A program made the position numbers and the translations under genes. Positions 12,401 through 22,089 of a stretch of DNA of 64,000 nt are shown piece after piece. The stretch comes from Nematostella vectensis (Eukaryota > Cnidaria > Anthozoa > Actiniaria > Edwardsiidae), in NCBI RefSeq assembly GCF_932526225.1, contig NC_064036.1, positions 3,039,501 through 3,103,500 on the forward strand, given 5' to 3'. The notes beneath the pieces are model-generated. The model made no database searches, had not been told where the DNA came from, and was given only the letters and a program-made list of their open reading frames with translations. Numbering within the stretch: position 1 is the stretch's first letter; every line of letters begins with the position of its first letter.

Positions 12401-15400
12401 CGCGCGCTACAATTTCTCTCTGGGTGACTAAAGGAGACATGTATAGGCGACATTTCACGCCAGGCCTTAGGGGAAAACAAGCGCAATACACGTCATTAAG
12501 TCAATGGTCTCAGAATATTTCCATACATAAAAACTTGCTTTTCCGAGTCTTTTCTCTTCAGTTCTAAGAATTAATTGACCCTTGTTCCACCCCAGACATA
12601 AACGAGTGTCTCGTCAAGAATGGCGGCTGCGAGCACACGTGCAAAGACTACGAGGGCGGCTACTACTGCACGTGTAACCCTGGTTACCGACTCATGGATG
12701 ACGACAAGAGCTGTGAAGGTAGGTAGTGGCAAGAATCTTATCGATACTCAAAGACATCACCAATATTCACACTACAAGCACGATGTATAAACATAGCCGT
12801 CAAAATTATAAGGGGATAAACCTTGAGTAAAGTTTTTGTGAAGTTTTTGCTCAAGTCTTCATATATAAAATATAAATCTAAGCCAATTCTCACACCATAG
12901 CCACAATGTTAAAACATCGGTCAGTAATATAAGGGGAGAAATCGTAACCGAAAACTCCTTATTGAAAAGTTTCCCAAGTTCTATGTGTTAAAAAAAAGGA
13001 CTTTGAAATTTGGCAGTGCTAACATCCAATGCAACAAGAATAGCTGTTATTTGTCAAATTTTACGTTCGTCGATAAACTTAACACTTGTGGTAGTTATTT
13101 CTGTTACTGTTACCAACCACACCCCCTTGACAAGCCTTGTTTTCCTTTTCCCCGCAAAGAAATCTACTGCCCGGCTCTCGAGACTCCGTTCCGTGGCTCC
13201 ATCACACCGTCTCTCTGTACTGATCAGCGGGAGAACATCCGACGTAACACCATGTGCGCGTATGGCTGCCGTACCGGCTACAACCTTGCGGGTGGTGACG
13301 GGTCGCTCACGTGCAAGCTTGACGGAACATGGCAGGGTCGTACTCCTTACTGCAAACGTGAGTACTAGTAGTGTAATACTCTCGAATCCGTCATCCCCCC
13401 CCCCCCCTCCCTACCAGTACTAACACTGGAATGCTTCCGGATCCGCCATGCCCTATGAGATCCCCCCCACCTCGTAAATGTAAGTACTATAAAGGCCCGT
13501 ACCCAGGATTTTATTTTTATTTTTCTTGGGGGGGGGGGGGTGCGAAATCCGAAAAAATAGACCTAATTTTTCCGGGGGGGGGGAGGGAGGGAGGGAGTTC
13601 TCTGATAAAAATCTAACCACCTCCGCAAGAACGAAAAGGGATTTTTTTATGCCTTTGCAGTGTCTCTACGGGACGTTTATTGTCCATTCTGTAACCTCTG
13701 TATAGCGGTCATGTAATAACAATGTCCTTATTTTGATCTATTCTGTAACCTCTGTATAGCGGTTATGTAATAATAATGTCCTTATTTTGATCCATTCTGT
13801 AACCTCTGTATAGCGGTCATGTAATAATAATGTCCTTATTTTGATCCATTCTGTAACCTCTGTAAAGCGGTCATGTTATAATAATGTCCTTATTTTGATC
13901 CATTCTGTAACCTCTGTATAGCGGTCATGTTATAATAATGTCCTTATTTTGATCTTTTCTGTAACCTCTGTATAGCGGTCATGTAATAATAATGTCCTTA
14001 TTTTGATCCATTCTTGTAACCTCTGTATAGCGGTCATGTAATAATAATGTCCTTATTTTGATCCATCTTGAAACCTCTGTATAGCGGTCATGTAATAATA
14101 ATGTCCTTATTTTGATCCATTCTGTAACCTCTATATAGCGGTCATGTTATAATAATGTCCTTATTTTGATCCATTCTGTAACCTCTGTATAGCGGTCATG
14201 TTATAATAATGTCCTTATTTTGATCCATTCTTGTAACCTCTGTATAGCGGTCATGTAATAATAATGTCCTTATTTTGATCCATCTTGTAACCTCTGTATA
14301 GCGGTCATGTAATAATAATGTCCTTATTTTGATCCTTTCTGTAACCTCTGTATAGCGGTCATGTTATAATAATGTCCTTATTTTGATCCATTCTGTAACC
14401 TCTGTATAGCGGTCATGTAATAATAATATCCTTATTTTGATCTTTTCTTGTAACCTCTGTATAGCGGTCATGTAATAATAATGTCCTTATTTTGATCCAT
14501 TCTGTAACATCTGTATAGCGGTCATGTAATAATAATATCCTTATTTTGATCCTTTCTGTAACCTCTGTATAGCGGTCATGTTATAATAATGTCCTTATTT
14601 TGATCCATTCTGTAACCTCTGTATAGCGGTCATGTAATAATAATGTCCTTATTTTGATCCATTCTGTAACCTCTGTATAGCGGTCATGTAATAATAATGT
14701 CCTTATTTTGATCCTTTCTGTAACCTCTGTATAGCGGTCATGTAATAATAATGTCCTTATTTTGATCCTTTCTTGTAACCTCTGTATAGCGGTCATGTTA
14801 TAATAATGTCCTTATTTTGATCCTTTCTTGTAACCTCTGTATAGCGGTCATGTTATAATAATGTCCTTATTTTGATCCATTCTTGTAACCTCTGTATAGC
14901 GGTCATGTTATAATAATGTCCTTATTTTGATCCATTCTGTAACCTCTGTATAGCGGTCATGTAATAATAATGTCCTTATTTTGATCCATTCTGTAACCTC
15001 TGTATAGCGGTCATGTAATAATAATGTCCTTATTTTGATCCATTCTGTAACCTCTGTATAGCGGTCATGTAATAATAATGTCCTTTTTTTTATCCATTCT
15101 GTAACCTCTGTATAGCGGTCATGTGTCCAGTGCTGTCCGACCTCGCCCAAGGAGGTGTAATGCCCAGGTCGTGCTCTATGAAAGATGTTGAGTACGGAAC
15201 GAGGTGTGTGTATTACTGTAACCAAGGTTACGAGCTCCGTGGACCTCGCTACACTACTTGCGAGAACACCGTCTGGTCTCAGCCTGCGCCTGTCGCCTGT
15301 GTCAGAGGTATTACGCCTGTCATAAGGTTATGCGCTCGTTCACGATAGACACGTGCAGTGCTAAATCTTGTCTAAGTGAGCACGCACTTAAAACAGCTTT

Positions 15401-17012
15401 TGGCTTGGACTTGATGGAAACTCACTCGACTTTTATAATAAACAGAAAACAAGCAGTTAAAACAAAATTGTCTAGTGTTCATACTTACTAGTTTTACTAT
15501 TCAATGAATTTGAATGATCATATTGTTTGGTAAACGAGCGCTAAGATAGGTCTGGAGGTACAGTTGGAAGGGGATAAACAGAAGACATTCCCATTCAATG
15601 CCCCTCACGTCATTGCCTTCCATGCCCTAGCCTCCCAATATTGCTCATGTACATAATGTATATTTTCATTCGTGAAATGAATGCCATAACTTCTTATTTT
15701 CATTTGCACTTTATGACTAAGAACCACTTTTTTCTTCTCTGTGCGAGATACACTAGCTTACACTTGTGCTTTTATCAGTTTACAACAAGCCGTGGATCTC
15801 GTGTCCTGCGGACATTGTCGTCGATCTCCCGGCTACCGCGAGTACAGTCACACTGGGCTTCAAGTGGAAGAAGCCAAGTACCAACATGAACCAGCTAACC
15901 GTGCTTCCCAGTAACCTGGACGAGAACTACCCTTTCCCGGCCGGCAAGACCCGGGTCATGTGGACAGCGACCAACCCCGACGGCGTGTCCCAGTCTTGCT
16001 TCTTCTACGTCATTGTTAACGGTATGATGAAGACAGTATGTAAACGGAAACCTGGTCCTTTTGCGTTATTGTTAACGGTATGATGAAGACCAACCTCAAT
16101 ATAAGTTCAAGCTGGACCAGTTGTAGTTGGTGAAGAGAGGACTACTTGTGCTTTTTTGTGACATGTATCATAAATTCTTAAAAGAAGCGTCAACGTTGTT
16201 GCTGTTTACTGCGTTTTGAATATTCTGCTACTCTCTCGATGACGATTTCCAACAGCTATCACCTTCTGGCTTTCGTCATTAAAAATCCTTGAAGCGGTTT
16301 TATTTGCTCAAAAGTTATCCAATCACGCCATCTCTTGAAAAGCTCTGACCCCAAAAAGCACAAAATGTAGTTCCATTATCCAATCCTCTCCCACGCACGT
16401 CCTTCGTATGAGCTTTTCTAAGAATTTGATAATCATCTCCCACGCACGTCCTTCGTATGGTCTTTTCTAAGAATTTGAGAATCCTCTCCCACGCACGTCC
16501 TTCGTATGGGCTTTTCTAAGAATTTGATAATCCTCTCCGATGCACGTCCTTCGTATGGTCTTTTCTTAGAATTTGATAATTCTCTCTCTCGCAGTCTCCC
16601 TTACGTCCCTTCAGGTGCAGTCCTCCTTATGTCTATTCTTCTTAACAGATGTTACTCCACCCTCCACCACCAACTGCCCGGCCTCTTTTACACACAAGAC
16701 GGCTGTTGCTCTCGCTACCGTGACCTGGACGGAGCCTACCTTCACTGACAATGTGGGTGTGGTTAGCGTGATGGCGAGCAAGCGCCCTGGACACCAGATG
16801 TACCGGGACACATCACTGAAGGTGCAATACATCGCCGCGGACACTTCTGGTAACACTGAGACGTGCACGTTCACCATCACCGTCGAAGGTACGTTGGATA
16901 ATTTGGAACCACTTTACATCCGCCATTAGGGACCAGGGCTTGGCTGGCTTGCTGTGTTAGAAAAGGGGGGCGTGAAAAAAATATTGGCTTAGGGGGAGGA
17001 GGGCTTGAATTT

Positions 17013-17049
<37 letters not shown>

Positions 17050-19477
17050 GGGGGTGCAAATCACGATAGCTGTCACTAAAGCCAAATTCATTCCTCGCGA
17101 ACCTGTTGTGCCGAATTTAAATTTCTGTTTGAATCGACACAAATAATTTAGGCTTAACGTTGATTCAGACGTCGTGATGAGTTGCGCTGATAATAGATTG
17201 CGAGTACTCATAGTTGACTTGAAATTGAGTTTCTGTGACATATCAAGATCGACGCTTGATAACGGTGTAGTGCATCACGACTGGCATCGCGTCGAACTTT
17301 TTATGTATCCAATACAAACAAATATTATATTCGACATAGCAGTAGTGCGCCTTACTTCTTTATTCTTTTTTCCCTCAGGCATGGTGTGCGTGAACTTAGG
17401 CCAGCCCAAGAATGGCCGCGCCAATTACATGGGTGTCATGATGGTCTCGCTAATGTGTAACATGGGATACTACTTCAACCCTAAGCCGCCGGCGACAGCT
17501 GATAACGGGATGGCGCTGTTTAACTGCATAGCTGGCCAGTGGAAGCGCTACGTCAGCCCTGGCAATTACGCACACTTGACGTATCTACCCGATTGCACAG
17601 GTTCGAGAGGGAACGTGTACCTGATTCAATAACAACTGCTGTGGGTTATAATCTTAAGAGAGCCCCTAAAGTAATCACCAAACAAAGAATTTAGAGACTG
17701 AATACGAGAAAAATTCGAGATTCCGGTTTCCTTCGCTTTATCTCCTTTATTATCCATAGCATGCATACCCGTGTTTTTCCACCCATCTTTCGTTATCTTT
17801 TTTACCCAACAGAGAAATCGCCGATGGCAAATGGAAAATGCAAGGATGGTTCAATTCCGTATACTACCTATTGCTGTAAGTAACATTTATGTGATTTTTA
17901 CAAGAAATTTTCTGTATAAGTTTTTTTTTTGGGGAAATTCCATCTAGTCGCCGCCTCCTGCGGAAGTTATCATCATGATTTTTCCGGTTTTTAGTGAACT
18001 GCCCGCGCGGAGCGTTCCATAACAAAAACACGCAGAAATGTGAGGATTGCCGAGTCGGAACATACCAAGATACTGAGGGTATGACTGAGTGTCAACCTTG
18101 CAACAACGGATTCTTTACAAAGAGCACGCGCTCCAAGGACGCCACTGATTGCCTGCGTAAGTAGTACTGTGATCTTCCCCCTACGATACGCATGAATACA
18201 AAGTAAGATATGGATGAATCGTGAAAAGCCGGTGGTGTACAGCGGTATGTCCTTGATTATTGAGCCACGTCTAAGTCATGACGGGGCTTGGTGGGCGGGT
18301 CGACGCATCGATACGTGTCAGTACTGGAATCGAAAGATCAAAGCCGTCTGCGACAGTCATTTCTACCACGCGATAAATTAACCCATTGACTCTTGGCTTT
18401 TTTGGAGCTGAATTTACAAAAAACAGACTGAAAACAGATACATCCCCCCCCCCCTATTCTGAGTTTTATACAGCCCGTCAAAGTCAAACACAGCTGCACC
18501 TAGTCAGCGATATCCAAGCTTTCCAACAGTGCTTTGCGGTCCCCACTTTTAATCCCTCGTCGTTGTGCTGAAGCCAGCACAAGTTGATGGTTGCTTGTAT
18601 TTTTCATCAAAAATACAGCTATGAGCATATTAGGAGAGTGTCTCAGGACATCATGAAGTCTTTTGGGGCATAATTGAGTGTTTTGCTTATGGATATTTGC
18701 AAGCAAAGGTGGATTCATGATGATTTTTCTTGTTTGGCTTTGCCTGGATGAGAAAATAATTTTCTAATGAATCACCACAGCTCTCCTAAATGCTGTCTTT
18801 TCTGAAACCAAATTGATTCCAAAATTGTTTACACTGCTATTCTGGGTCTGTATGACCTGGAATTGATTTGTTTGGCTTCGGGGTGAAAAGACTTATAAAA
18901 AACCATCTGACTTTGGGGAGAGGGGTGTTGACTGGCCCTCCCCTCGTGAATTTTCCCCTGGATCTCCCAGAATGCTTTGAAATACGTAAAGATATTTTCG
19001 TGGTTGTACAATCCTTCAAGGAATGGACATTGTGTTTTGAGGCCAAGGAAATTTACCTGAAGGATCAGAATAAAGGTATCTATTTGTGTCTTGAGCTGTG
19101 TTTGCTGATCTCTCTCCCTTGTGTGGTATTTTGAGCGTTTTATTGAGAGGGGTGATTCTGCTTTTCTCTCCTTGTTCGATTTGAGATTTGTCAAAGAACC
19201 TGTGCTATTATTTGGCTTAAGAGTAGATGCCAACACCTTGGTTGGATGCATATCTGCAAGACCATTTATCCCTTAGACCGATGCCTGAGTATCTTCATCT
19301 TGTTGTGTTTATTTTGAATTTATGAATTTTTTGGGTTGTGGGTACTTCCCAAAGCCGGTACAGGCCGGTTGAGGGGTCAATGTGTTAAGTTAATTATGTT
19401 AATTTTATGCTTTATTCCCAATTTTTTTGTGCACGATTTTGTTGTTTTTGCTAAGGGATTTTACAATTTTATTTTTA

Positions 19478-19571
<94 letters not shown>

Positions 19572-21713
19572 GTTATTGTTTTTGTTATTGTTTTTGTTAT
19601 TTGTGTGTTGTTATCATGTTTGTTGTTATTGATGAAGATGATATGAAGAGCTGTTGATGATATGGTGCTGCTTATGATTGGGAAGATGATGGAGAAGGAG
19701 GGGGAAGAGGATGATGATAACGATGATGATTCTATGATGATGACGATGGTTATAAAGTTGTGTGGTGGTAATGGGAATTATATGATGTATATGTATATTG
19801 ATAAGCTGATAATGTTCTTATATATTCTTTTAGCACAATGCGCAAAGGGTTATTTCTCCGATAATGGCCTTCAGGAAACAATCTCCCCATGTAGCCAGTG
19901 CCCTCCCAACACGTACCAGCCTTTGTTGGGTCAGACCTCCTGCGAGTTCTGTCCTCCGGGCAGCAAGTCCGCAGCAGGCAGCACCTCACTGGACGACTGC
20001 ATGGGTGAGTGTCTGGGGTTTATCAGGGCGGGAGGTGAAACTGGATGACTGCATGGGTGAGTATGCTGGGGTTTATCAGGGCGGGGGGTGAGACTGGTTG
20101 ACTGCAAGGGTGAGTGTGCTGGGGTTTATCGGGGCCGGAGGTGAGACTGGATGACTGCATGGGTGAGTGTGCTGGGGTTTATCAGGGCGGGATGTGAGAC
20201 TGGATGACTGCAAGGGTGAGTGTGCTGGGGTTTATCAGGGCGGGAGGTGAGACTGGATGACTGCATGGGTGAGTGTGCTGGGGTTTATCAGGGCGGGATG
20301 TGAGACTGGATGACTGCAAGGGTGAGTGTGCTGGGGTTTATCAGGGCGGGAGGTGAGACTGGATGACTGCATGGGTGAGTGTGCTGGGGTTTATCAGGGC
20401 GGAATGTGAGGCTGGATGACTGCAAGGGTGAGTGTGCTGGGCTCTATAAGGGCGGGAGGTGAAACTGGATGACTGCATGGGTGAGAATGCTGGGGCTATC
20501 GGACTGAGTGTAAAACTGACGATTCTTGATATATTAAACTCCCGGGGATGTGAAACTGGAGTTTCTCGGCGGATGCGGAAAGGAGGAAGCTCATTTTTCC
20601 GCTTGAGTTTACCGGTAGCTTATTTAGAATAAAATCGCCAGATACTCAAGCTATACCAGAGCAGGATACAAAAATGAAGATGCATATCTGCCTACTAGGG
20701 TTTACTGGAGCAGTATGTGAAACTGGAGAGGGGAGACGCTACCATGATATTGATGTGCATGGTTTTTTCATGACTGTTGAAGAAGGAAATCAATTTCATT
20801 TCATTGGCGTACGAAATAACGCTGATAATAGAGTGACTATAAATTAAATAATGTACATAATGATAACAATCTTTAAGAAGCCCTACGAAAGAAATGTACT
20901 TTTGTTACGATATATACGAGCACCTTCTCGTACAATAGGTGTTGCTAAACTCGGTGTACTTTTTCGCTTCAGTCCCTGCAAGAATCGGGGAGACATTCCC
21001 CATGTCGAGCCTCACTGCTGCCTACAACTCCACCATTCGACTAGAATGCTTCACTGACGGCCGACCCGCGCCCCAAGTCACGTGGACTAAGGTCGGAGGT
21101 AAGGTCAAGTTGTCATGGTTACAGTATGGATAATTTATGTTATTTTTAATGCCCACATTTGTATAATAATTGTTTAATTCTCTATATCTTTTTGTCGTTG
21201 ACACTTTCTTGTCATGGTCGTTGATGTTCTTATTTGTTTGTTCGATATTTAATAAAGAAACAGGGTTTTTGGGAATGTCTTAAAGACTGGCAAGTTATTG
21301 TCATTTTTTGAAGAATTGTTCTAATTTCAGAGATATAGCTATTAGAAGAGCGTTGAGAAAAAAATGATATAAAAATCTTAAAAATATCAAGGCTAAATTT
21401 TATTTTAATAAAGTTACCTGAACTTTTAAAAGGTATAAAAACGGCTTATGTAAATCTTAGAGTATGCCCCGTTACAAATTAAATAAACATAAATAAAATA
21501 AATAAATGATAAACTGGGTCTCGTGTCTAACCAGATTTGCAACCCGACTCATCCCGAGTAAAGTCCGAGATCCTCTACGACCTCGACATGAGGCAGATCG
21601 GGCTGGAGTACTCGATAATTAGTGCCCAGTCCTATGATGCGGGCACGTACGAGTGCAAGGCAACGAACAAATTGGCGACCGCCTCCCACCGAGTACAAAT
21701 AACGGTCGTTTGA
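410..21713 (+). CDS. Large modular extracellular protein (lectin/FTP/EGF/sushi/HYR/GCC2-GCC3/Ig), 28 exons, 5' incomplete
   Basis: One continuous reading frame can be chained through 28 exons with GT-AG introns and matching phases: 410-625, 1535-1760, 2332-2381, 2616-2766, 3114-3282, 3705-3961, 4536-4696, 4876-5035, 5372-5504, 6007-6199, 6826-6928, 7513-7626, 9005-9178, 10101-10382, 10897-11028, 11260-11394, 11797-11919, 12596-12718, 13160-13357, 15116-15307, 15779-16021, 16649-16888, 17379-17600, 17813-17875, 17995-18156, 19834-20004, 20973-21098 and 21535-21713 (TGA). The sum is 4,698 bases, exactly 1,566 codons. Domain order is an unrecognised basic N-terminal region, an R-type lectin trefoil, a fucolectin/F5-8C domain, four EGFs, two sushi, two HYR, a third sushi, GCC2/GCC3 cysteine motifs and a C-terminal Ig. 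From exon 12 onward every internal exon is symmetric (phase 1-1), typical of exon-shuffled animal matrix proteins. Such mosaics (SVEP1-like in flavour, not an orthologue claim) act extracellularly in adhesion or matrix. No transmembrane segment follows the Ig. The start and signal peptide lie before the window. Exon edges are predictions. Confidence 0.85.
796..1523. mobile_element. Foldback/MITE-like element with long imperfect inverted arms and internal 15-bp repeats
   Basis: CAATAGGCGACTTGCGCTAA at 796-815 is matched in inverted orientation at about 1504-1523. Further inverted matches follow inward: GGAGCCCTAGAAGCGCCATGTG near 825-846 against 1264-1284, and ATTGGTTCGTGTTCAAG at about 887-903 against 1215-1232. 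The centre is an array of units like TTTCTACGGATCGAC that itself turns into the reverse complement near 1145-1200. No transposase is encoded, so it is non-autonomous. It lies in the intron just upstream of exon 2. Confidence 0.7.
2878..3113 (+). repeat. 59-bp minisatellite with four copies of the exon 5 splice acceptor
   Basis: Acceptor AGs fall at 2936, 2995, 3054 and 3113, exactly 59 bases apart. Each is followed by TG(T/G)TGTCTTCGTATA or the true exon start TGGTGTCTTACCTATG. The last copy is the exon 5 acceptor used in the phase-consistent model. Confidence 0.88.
4726..4875 (+). repeat. 70-76-bp tandem copies carrying the exon 8 splice acceptor
   Basis: ACGTGTGGTC recurs at 4731, 4801 and 4877. 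The second and third copies follow TTTTTCTAG and GTTCAATAG respectively, so the acceptor and the first codons of exon 8 (AACGTGTGGTCAGGA) are duplicated. The first copy has lost the AG junction. Confidence 0.8.
5640..5830. repeat. Short degenerate tandem repeat in intron 9
   Basis: GGTGTCTGTGATAACAAGGTGTCCGTAAGAGC segments with AGCATTGACTGTAATA recur about three times at roughly 65-base spacing. It does not include a splice junction. Confidence 0.6.
6238..6403. mobile_element. MITE, family A copy 1 (GGTGATTTAGATC termini)
   Basis: Left end GGTGTTTTAGATCTACGAAC followed by GCCGG; the right end is the reverse complement of GGTGATTTAGATCCTCGACG followed by CCGG. About 165 bases, GC-rich inside, no coding capacity. 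It sits 38 bases after the exon 10 donor. A second copy of the family is at 49884-50106. Confidence 0.7.
7617..8810 (+). repeat. Tandem array carrying the exon 12 splice donor, interrupted by an inverted-repeat element
   Basis: The exon 12 end TTCGCCAAGA|GTAAGTC recurs near 7806, 7876, 7930, 8668, 8728 and 8795, with an intervening CAAAAACAGATAACAAAATAT and TATATACACCAG. Several copies keep GTAAGT; others are decayed (GTACTT, GTGGTA). Confidence 0.85.
7948..8613. mobile_element. Non-autonomous inverted-repeat DNA element (Harbinger-like candidate) inserted in a duplicated splice donor
   Basis: The element begins AGGCCCGTCTACACGAGCAA and ends with the inverted TTGCTCGTGTAGACAGGCCT. A nested inverted pair lies inside (GTTCGTGTAGATGATC against GATCATCTACACGAGTA). 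It is flanked by TAA on the left (7945-7947) and GAA on the right, where the array sequence resumes as AAGTCA. This fits a three-base TAA target duplication with one change, as in PIF/Harbinger elements. A short plus-strand frame from 8105 starts [10 protein letters not shown] and contains MMIEEEK, vaguely like Harbinger transposase N-termini, but it ends at once. Confidence 0.7.
9005..10382 (+). other. Fucolectin/F5-8 type C (FTP) domain, exons 13-14
   Basis: Exon 13 contains [20 protein letters not shown] followed by [15 protein letters not shown]. This is the classic signature of fucolectin, tachylectin-4 and pentraxin-1 domains, in which an SCTHT-type segment and NPWW-VDLG form the core and calcium site. 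Exon 14 continues with [32 protein letters not shown] and ends [22 protein letters not shown], the usual last strand. The domain is split by a 922-base intron that holds a donor-site minisatellite. The family binds fucose or other anionic or glycan ligands. The donor after exon 14 (GTTTTT) is weak. Confidence 0.8.
9165..9872 (+). repeat. 71-bp minisatellite, about ten copies, each containing the exon 13 splice donor
   Basis: The exon 13 end CATTATCACGG|GTAAA recurs every 71 bases (about 9170, 9241, 9312 and onward to 9807), followed by GCAAATAGACAGTATTTAGA and GATGGCCGCACAGG. Almost all copies keep the ACGG|GTAAAT donor. Reading through the first donor meets an in-frame stop before the next copy. 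Confidence 0.9.
10814..10908 (+). repeat. Two-copy duplication of the exon 15 splice acceptor
   Basis: TTGTCATTTCTCACTAG|CTCCGTTGGCTGA (AG at 10834) is repeated 62 bases later as TTTCTTTCTCGCTAG|CTCCGTTGGCTGA (AG at 10896), the acceptor used in the model. Confidence 0.8.
10897..12718 (+). other. Four EGF-like domains, exons 15-18
   Basis: Each of the four phase 1-1 exons (10897-11028, 11260-11394, 11797-11919, 12596-12718) encodes one EGF module with six cysteines. Exon 16 starts DIDEC and exon 17 starts DLNEC, the calcium-binding EGF consensus. Exon 18 reads NINEC because the split codon begins with A, so the first Asp of the consensus is Asn. Exon 15 is a less canonical EGF beginning [18 protein letters not shown] and the closing CxCxxGY patterns are visible in each. 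Tandem calcium-binding EGFs form rigid rods in matrix proteins. Confidence 0.88.
11381..11480 (+). repeat. Two-copy duplication of the exon 16 splice donor
   Basis: ATACGTTTGCGAGG|GTATGTACTGT (GT at 11395) recurs as ATACGTTTACGCGG|GTATGTACTGT (GT at 11467), 72 bases on. Confidence 0.8.
13160..15307 (+). other. Two sushi/CCP domains, exons 19-20
   Basis: Exon 19 (13160-13357) encodes [10 protein letters not shown], then [20 protein letters not shown] and a closing WQGRTPYC. Exon 20 (15116-15307) encodes [45 protein letters not shown]. Both show the four-cysteine sushi pattern with the conserved Trp before the last Cys. The 1,758-base intron between them is almost entirely a 54-base minisatellite that carries the exon 20 splice acceptor in every unit. 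Confidence 0.88.
13680..15124 (+). repeat. 54-bp minisatellite, about 26 copies, each containing the exon 20 splice acceptor
   Basis: The unit contains CTGTAACCTCTGTATAG|CGGTCATGTAATAATAATGTCCTTATTTTGATC, with small variants (TTATAA for TAATAA, TTTCT for CATTC). The last unit runs directly into exon 20 at 15116. Every unit repeats TATAG|CGGTCATGT. Use of an upstream unit would give an immediate TAA. Confidence 0.93.
16009..16085 (+). repeat. Two-copy duplication of the exon 21 splice donor
   Basis: TCATTGTTAACG|GTATGATGAAGAC (GT at 16022) recurs as TTATTGTTAACG|GTATGATGAAGAC (GT at 16078), 56 bases downstream. Confidence 0.82.
16383..16580. repeat. 51-bp tandem repeat, four copies, within intron 21
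   Basis: CCTCTCCCACGCACGTCCTT with CGTATGGTCTTTTCTAAGAA recurs four times. The last unit borders the pyrimidine tract before exon 22 but does not include the acceptor. Confidence 0.75.
17379..20004 (+). other. Third sushi-like domain, short linker exon and GCC2/GCC3 cysteine modules, exons 23-26
   Basis: Exon 23 (17379-17600) reads [28 protein letters not shown], then [11 protein letters not shown] and a final DC, a sushi-like module with an extended tail. Exon 24 (17813-17875) is a 21-residue linker with KCKDG and a final C. Exon 25 (17995-18156) and exon 26 (19834-20004) encode the ephrin-receptor-like GCC2/GCC3 motif: [18 protein letters not shown] with [15 protein letters not shown] in the first, and [31 protein letters not shown] in the second. 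These small disulfide modules often follow sushi or HYR domains in animal matrix proteins. Confidence 0.8.
17876..19833. repeat. ATT microsatellite and intron sequence around exon 25
   Basis: A pure (ATT)n run of about 30 units occupies 19485-19573, followed by TTGTTT-rich and GATGAT-rich tracts to about 19740. The rest of the intron after exon 25 (18157-19480) shows no exon or element I can support. Confidence 0.7.
19990..20490 (+). repeat. 53-bp minisatellite, about ten copies, each containing the exon 26 splice donor
   Basis: The exon 26 end GACTGCATGG|GTGAGT recurs every 52-53 bases, alternating with GACTGCAAGG|GTGAGT in some units and followed by GTGCTGGGGTTTATCAGGGC. Reading through the true donor gives an in-frame TGA in the first unit. 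Confidence 0.92.
20973..21713 (+). other. C-terminal immunoglobulin domain, exons 27-28
   Basis: Exon 27 (20973-21098) encodes [24 protein letters not shown], the B-C strands of an I-set Ig domain with the first Cys and the core Trp. Exon 28 (21535-21713) supplies [18 protein letters not shown], the D-x-G-x-Y-x-C motif of strand F. It ends QITVV followed by TGA at 21711-21713. The domain is split within the fold by a phase 1 intron. No transmembrane or GPI signal follows, so the protein appears secreted. Confidence 0.85.
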
Positions 21714-22070
21714 ATGGTAAGGACATCTTCCTTGTTCATTGAAACAACACTTGTGTATAGTACAGGGCTGCAAATATTTGTTGTTGTTTTTTTAACCTCT
21801 TGACGCAACGCTTCACAACCCTTCGCGTTTATGTGTTTTATTAGTGATGTCATCCTGTAGCTAAGTGTCCGTATGGATACTTGCACACCTGATAAAGAAA
21901 GCCTTATTTACGTTGTATTGTTATGCACTATTTCACTTTTAATACCCCTACTGAACATTATTTCTGTCCACAGAATGGACAAGACACCATATCACGACAC
22001 TAATGCTGCGCCGTGAAGGATGTCTACTATTTTCTTGTATCACTGTTGGGAATTATAGAATTTGAATAAA
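21714..22070 (+). other. 3' UTR of the modular gene with a UTR intron and AATAAA signal
   Basis: Three bases after the stop there is a good donor (GTAAGG at 21717) and a matching acceptor (TGTCCACAG ending 21973), so the UTR is probably spliced. AATAAA at 22065-22070 is the likely polyadenylation signal. Confidence 0.55.
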
Positions 22071-22089
22071 ATGTGAATGATTGAAAAAT

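Larger units (their letters stand above)
15779..16888 (+). other. Two HYR (hyalin repeat) domains, exons 21-22
   Basis: Exon 21 (15779-16021) encodes a HYR module with [41 protein letters not shown] and a last strand CFFYVIVN. Exon 22 (16649-16888) encodes a second, with [31 protein letters not shown], then [20 protein letters not shown]. The spacing of the Cys pair, the W-x-x-P-x-F-x-D-N pattern and the A-x-D-x-S/D-G-N motif are the family hallmarks. HYR domains share an Ig-like fold and occur in adhesion proteins beside sushi domains. Confidence 0.88.

Noticed and set aside
14581..15225. Minus-strand frames with a repeated [18 protein letters not shown] peptide
   Set aside because: This is the complement of the 54-base acceptor minisatellite.
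19336..19657. Poly-Leu and poly-Tyr frames
   Set aside because: They are translations of the ATT microsatellite.
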